A DNA stretch of 13,553 bases from Pseudomonadota bacterium. GTDB taxonomy: Bacteria > Pseudomonadota > Alphaproteobacteria > Rhizobiales > Xanthobacteraceae. The position numbers and the translations under genes are program-made. This document shows positions 13,386-13,553 of this stretch, piece after piece; position 1 is the stretch's first letter, and each line of letters begins with the position of its first letter. The stretch covers positions 1-13,553 of the forward strand of contig JAJYAH010000104.1 in NCBI GenBank assembly GCA_021779635.1, given 5' to 3'. The notes under the pieces were generated by a model. The model made no database searches, was not told the origin of the DNA, and saw only the letters and a program-made list of their open reading frames with translations.

Positions 13386-13413
13386 CTTCAGATGTGCAAT
13401 TGCACATCTGAAG
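13386..13413. repeat. Perfect 28-bp palindrome between convergent genes
   Basis: CTTCAGATGTGCAA (13386-13399) is followed directly by its exact reverse complement TTGCACATCTGAAG. Outside it CGAG (13378-13381) can pair with CTCG (13413-13416, sharing one base), with a few unpaired bases on the left. It lies 38 nt after the dienelactone hydrolase stop and 42 nt beyond the minus-strand stop at 13456. There is no T-run, so it is either a factor-aided bidirectional terminator, a repeat-family member or a protein site. Confidence 0.85.
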
Positions 13414-13455
13414 CTCGCTATCGCGCCCCGGTATGACGAAGTCCTGCGTACTCCG

Positions 13456-13553
13456 TCAGAACCAGCGCTCGCCGACAAAGACGGTGTCGCCGGGGCTGAC
13501 GGGGGTGCCGAGCGGCACCACATAGCGGGATGAACCGGAGGCATCGGTGTGGG
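13456..13553 (-). CDS. C-terminal end of a gene cut by the window edge, resembling a polysaccharide biosynthesis/export protein
   Basis: On the minus strand the frame that enters at the window edge reads TDASGSSRYVVPLG, then TPVSPGDTVFVGERWF, and stops at TGA (13458-13456). The ending with PGDTVFVxERWF is what I expect at the C-terminus of Wza/SLBB-type polysaccharide export proteins, where the last beta-grasp segment stands before the stop. Only about 31 codons are visible, so the call rests on one short motif. It is convergent with the dienelactone hydrolase, with the 28-bp palindrome between them. A different minus-strand frame over the same bases (13350-13544) looks like a shadow. Confidence 0.55.
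   Translation of the reverse strand, partial: HTDASGSSRYVVPLGTPVSPGDTVFVGERWF

Noticed and set aside
13350..13544. 64-codon minus-strand frame at the right end
   Set aside because: It crosses the 28-bp palindrome, has no homology, and competes with another minus-strand frame whose end reads like a known family.

Overview
The window looks like chromosome of an alphaproteobacterium of the Bradyrhizobium / Rhodopseudomonas / Nitrobacter group. The grounds are high G+C with GC-rich third positions, several gene families common in that group, and intergenic palindromic repeats (about 5532-5635, 8445-8550, 11698-11751) of a type I associate with those genomes. The genus is an inference; no rRNA or other marker is present. 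I see no tRNA, rRNA, CRISPR array, transposase, integrase or phage gene.

Layout. 1-1640 (+): an MFS carboxylate-type transporter followed by a 66-residue charged helical protein of unknown function. 1663-3219 (-): a compact operon transcribed as arsR-type repressor, SRPBCC/AHSA1-domain protein, DUF899 thioredoxin-like protein. The repressor and SRPBCC frames overlap by 121 nt, and a 26-bp near-perfect palindrome sits over the repressor's start codon. 3411-5484 (+): a VOC-fold protein and an acyl-CoA ligase of the AMP-forming superfamily. 5633-6916 (-): a cytochrome P450 with a GTG start. 7209-8306 (-): an HD-GYP protein with a receiver-like N-terminus. 8625-11404 (-): a two-gene molybdenum hydroxylase of the isoquinoline 1-oxidoreductase type, with a [2Fe-2S] subunit and a Tat-exported Mo subunit joined by an ATGA overlap. 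11783-13347 (+): an alpha/beta hydrolase and a dienelactone-hydrolase-family protein. 13456-end (-): the last 31 codons of a gene that resembles a polysaccharide export protein.

Functional picture (inference). An uptake carrier, acyl-CoA ligase, P450, molybdenum hydroxylase and two carboxylic-ester/lactone hydrolases suggest a region rich in oxidative catabolism of organic acids or aromatic or terpenoid-like compounds. The genes lie in several separate transcription units on both strands, so one shared pathway is not shown. The arsR-SRPBCC-DUF899 operon looks self-contained and autoregulated.

The most informative non-gene signals are: (1) the operator-like palindrome over the arsR start codon; (2) a decayed copy of the 3' end and terminator of the Mo-hydroxylase gene, found 1.4 kb away just downstream of the HD-GYP gene; (3) the dispersed palindromic repeats, one of which supplies the P450 stop codon; (4) a perfect 28-bp palindrome near the right end. 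I did not find a clearly new multi-gene system. These four points are the best leads.
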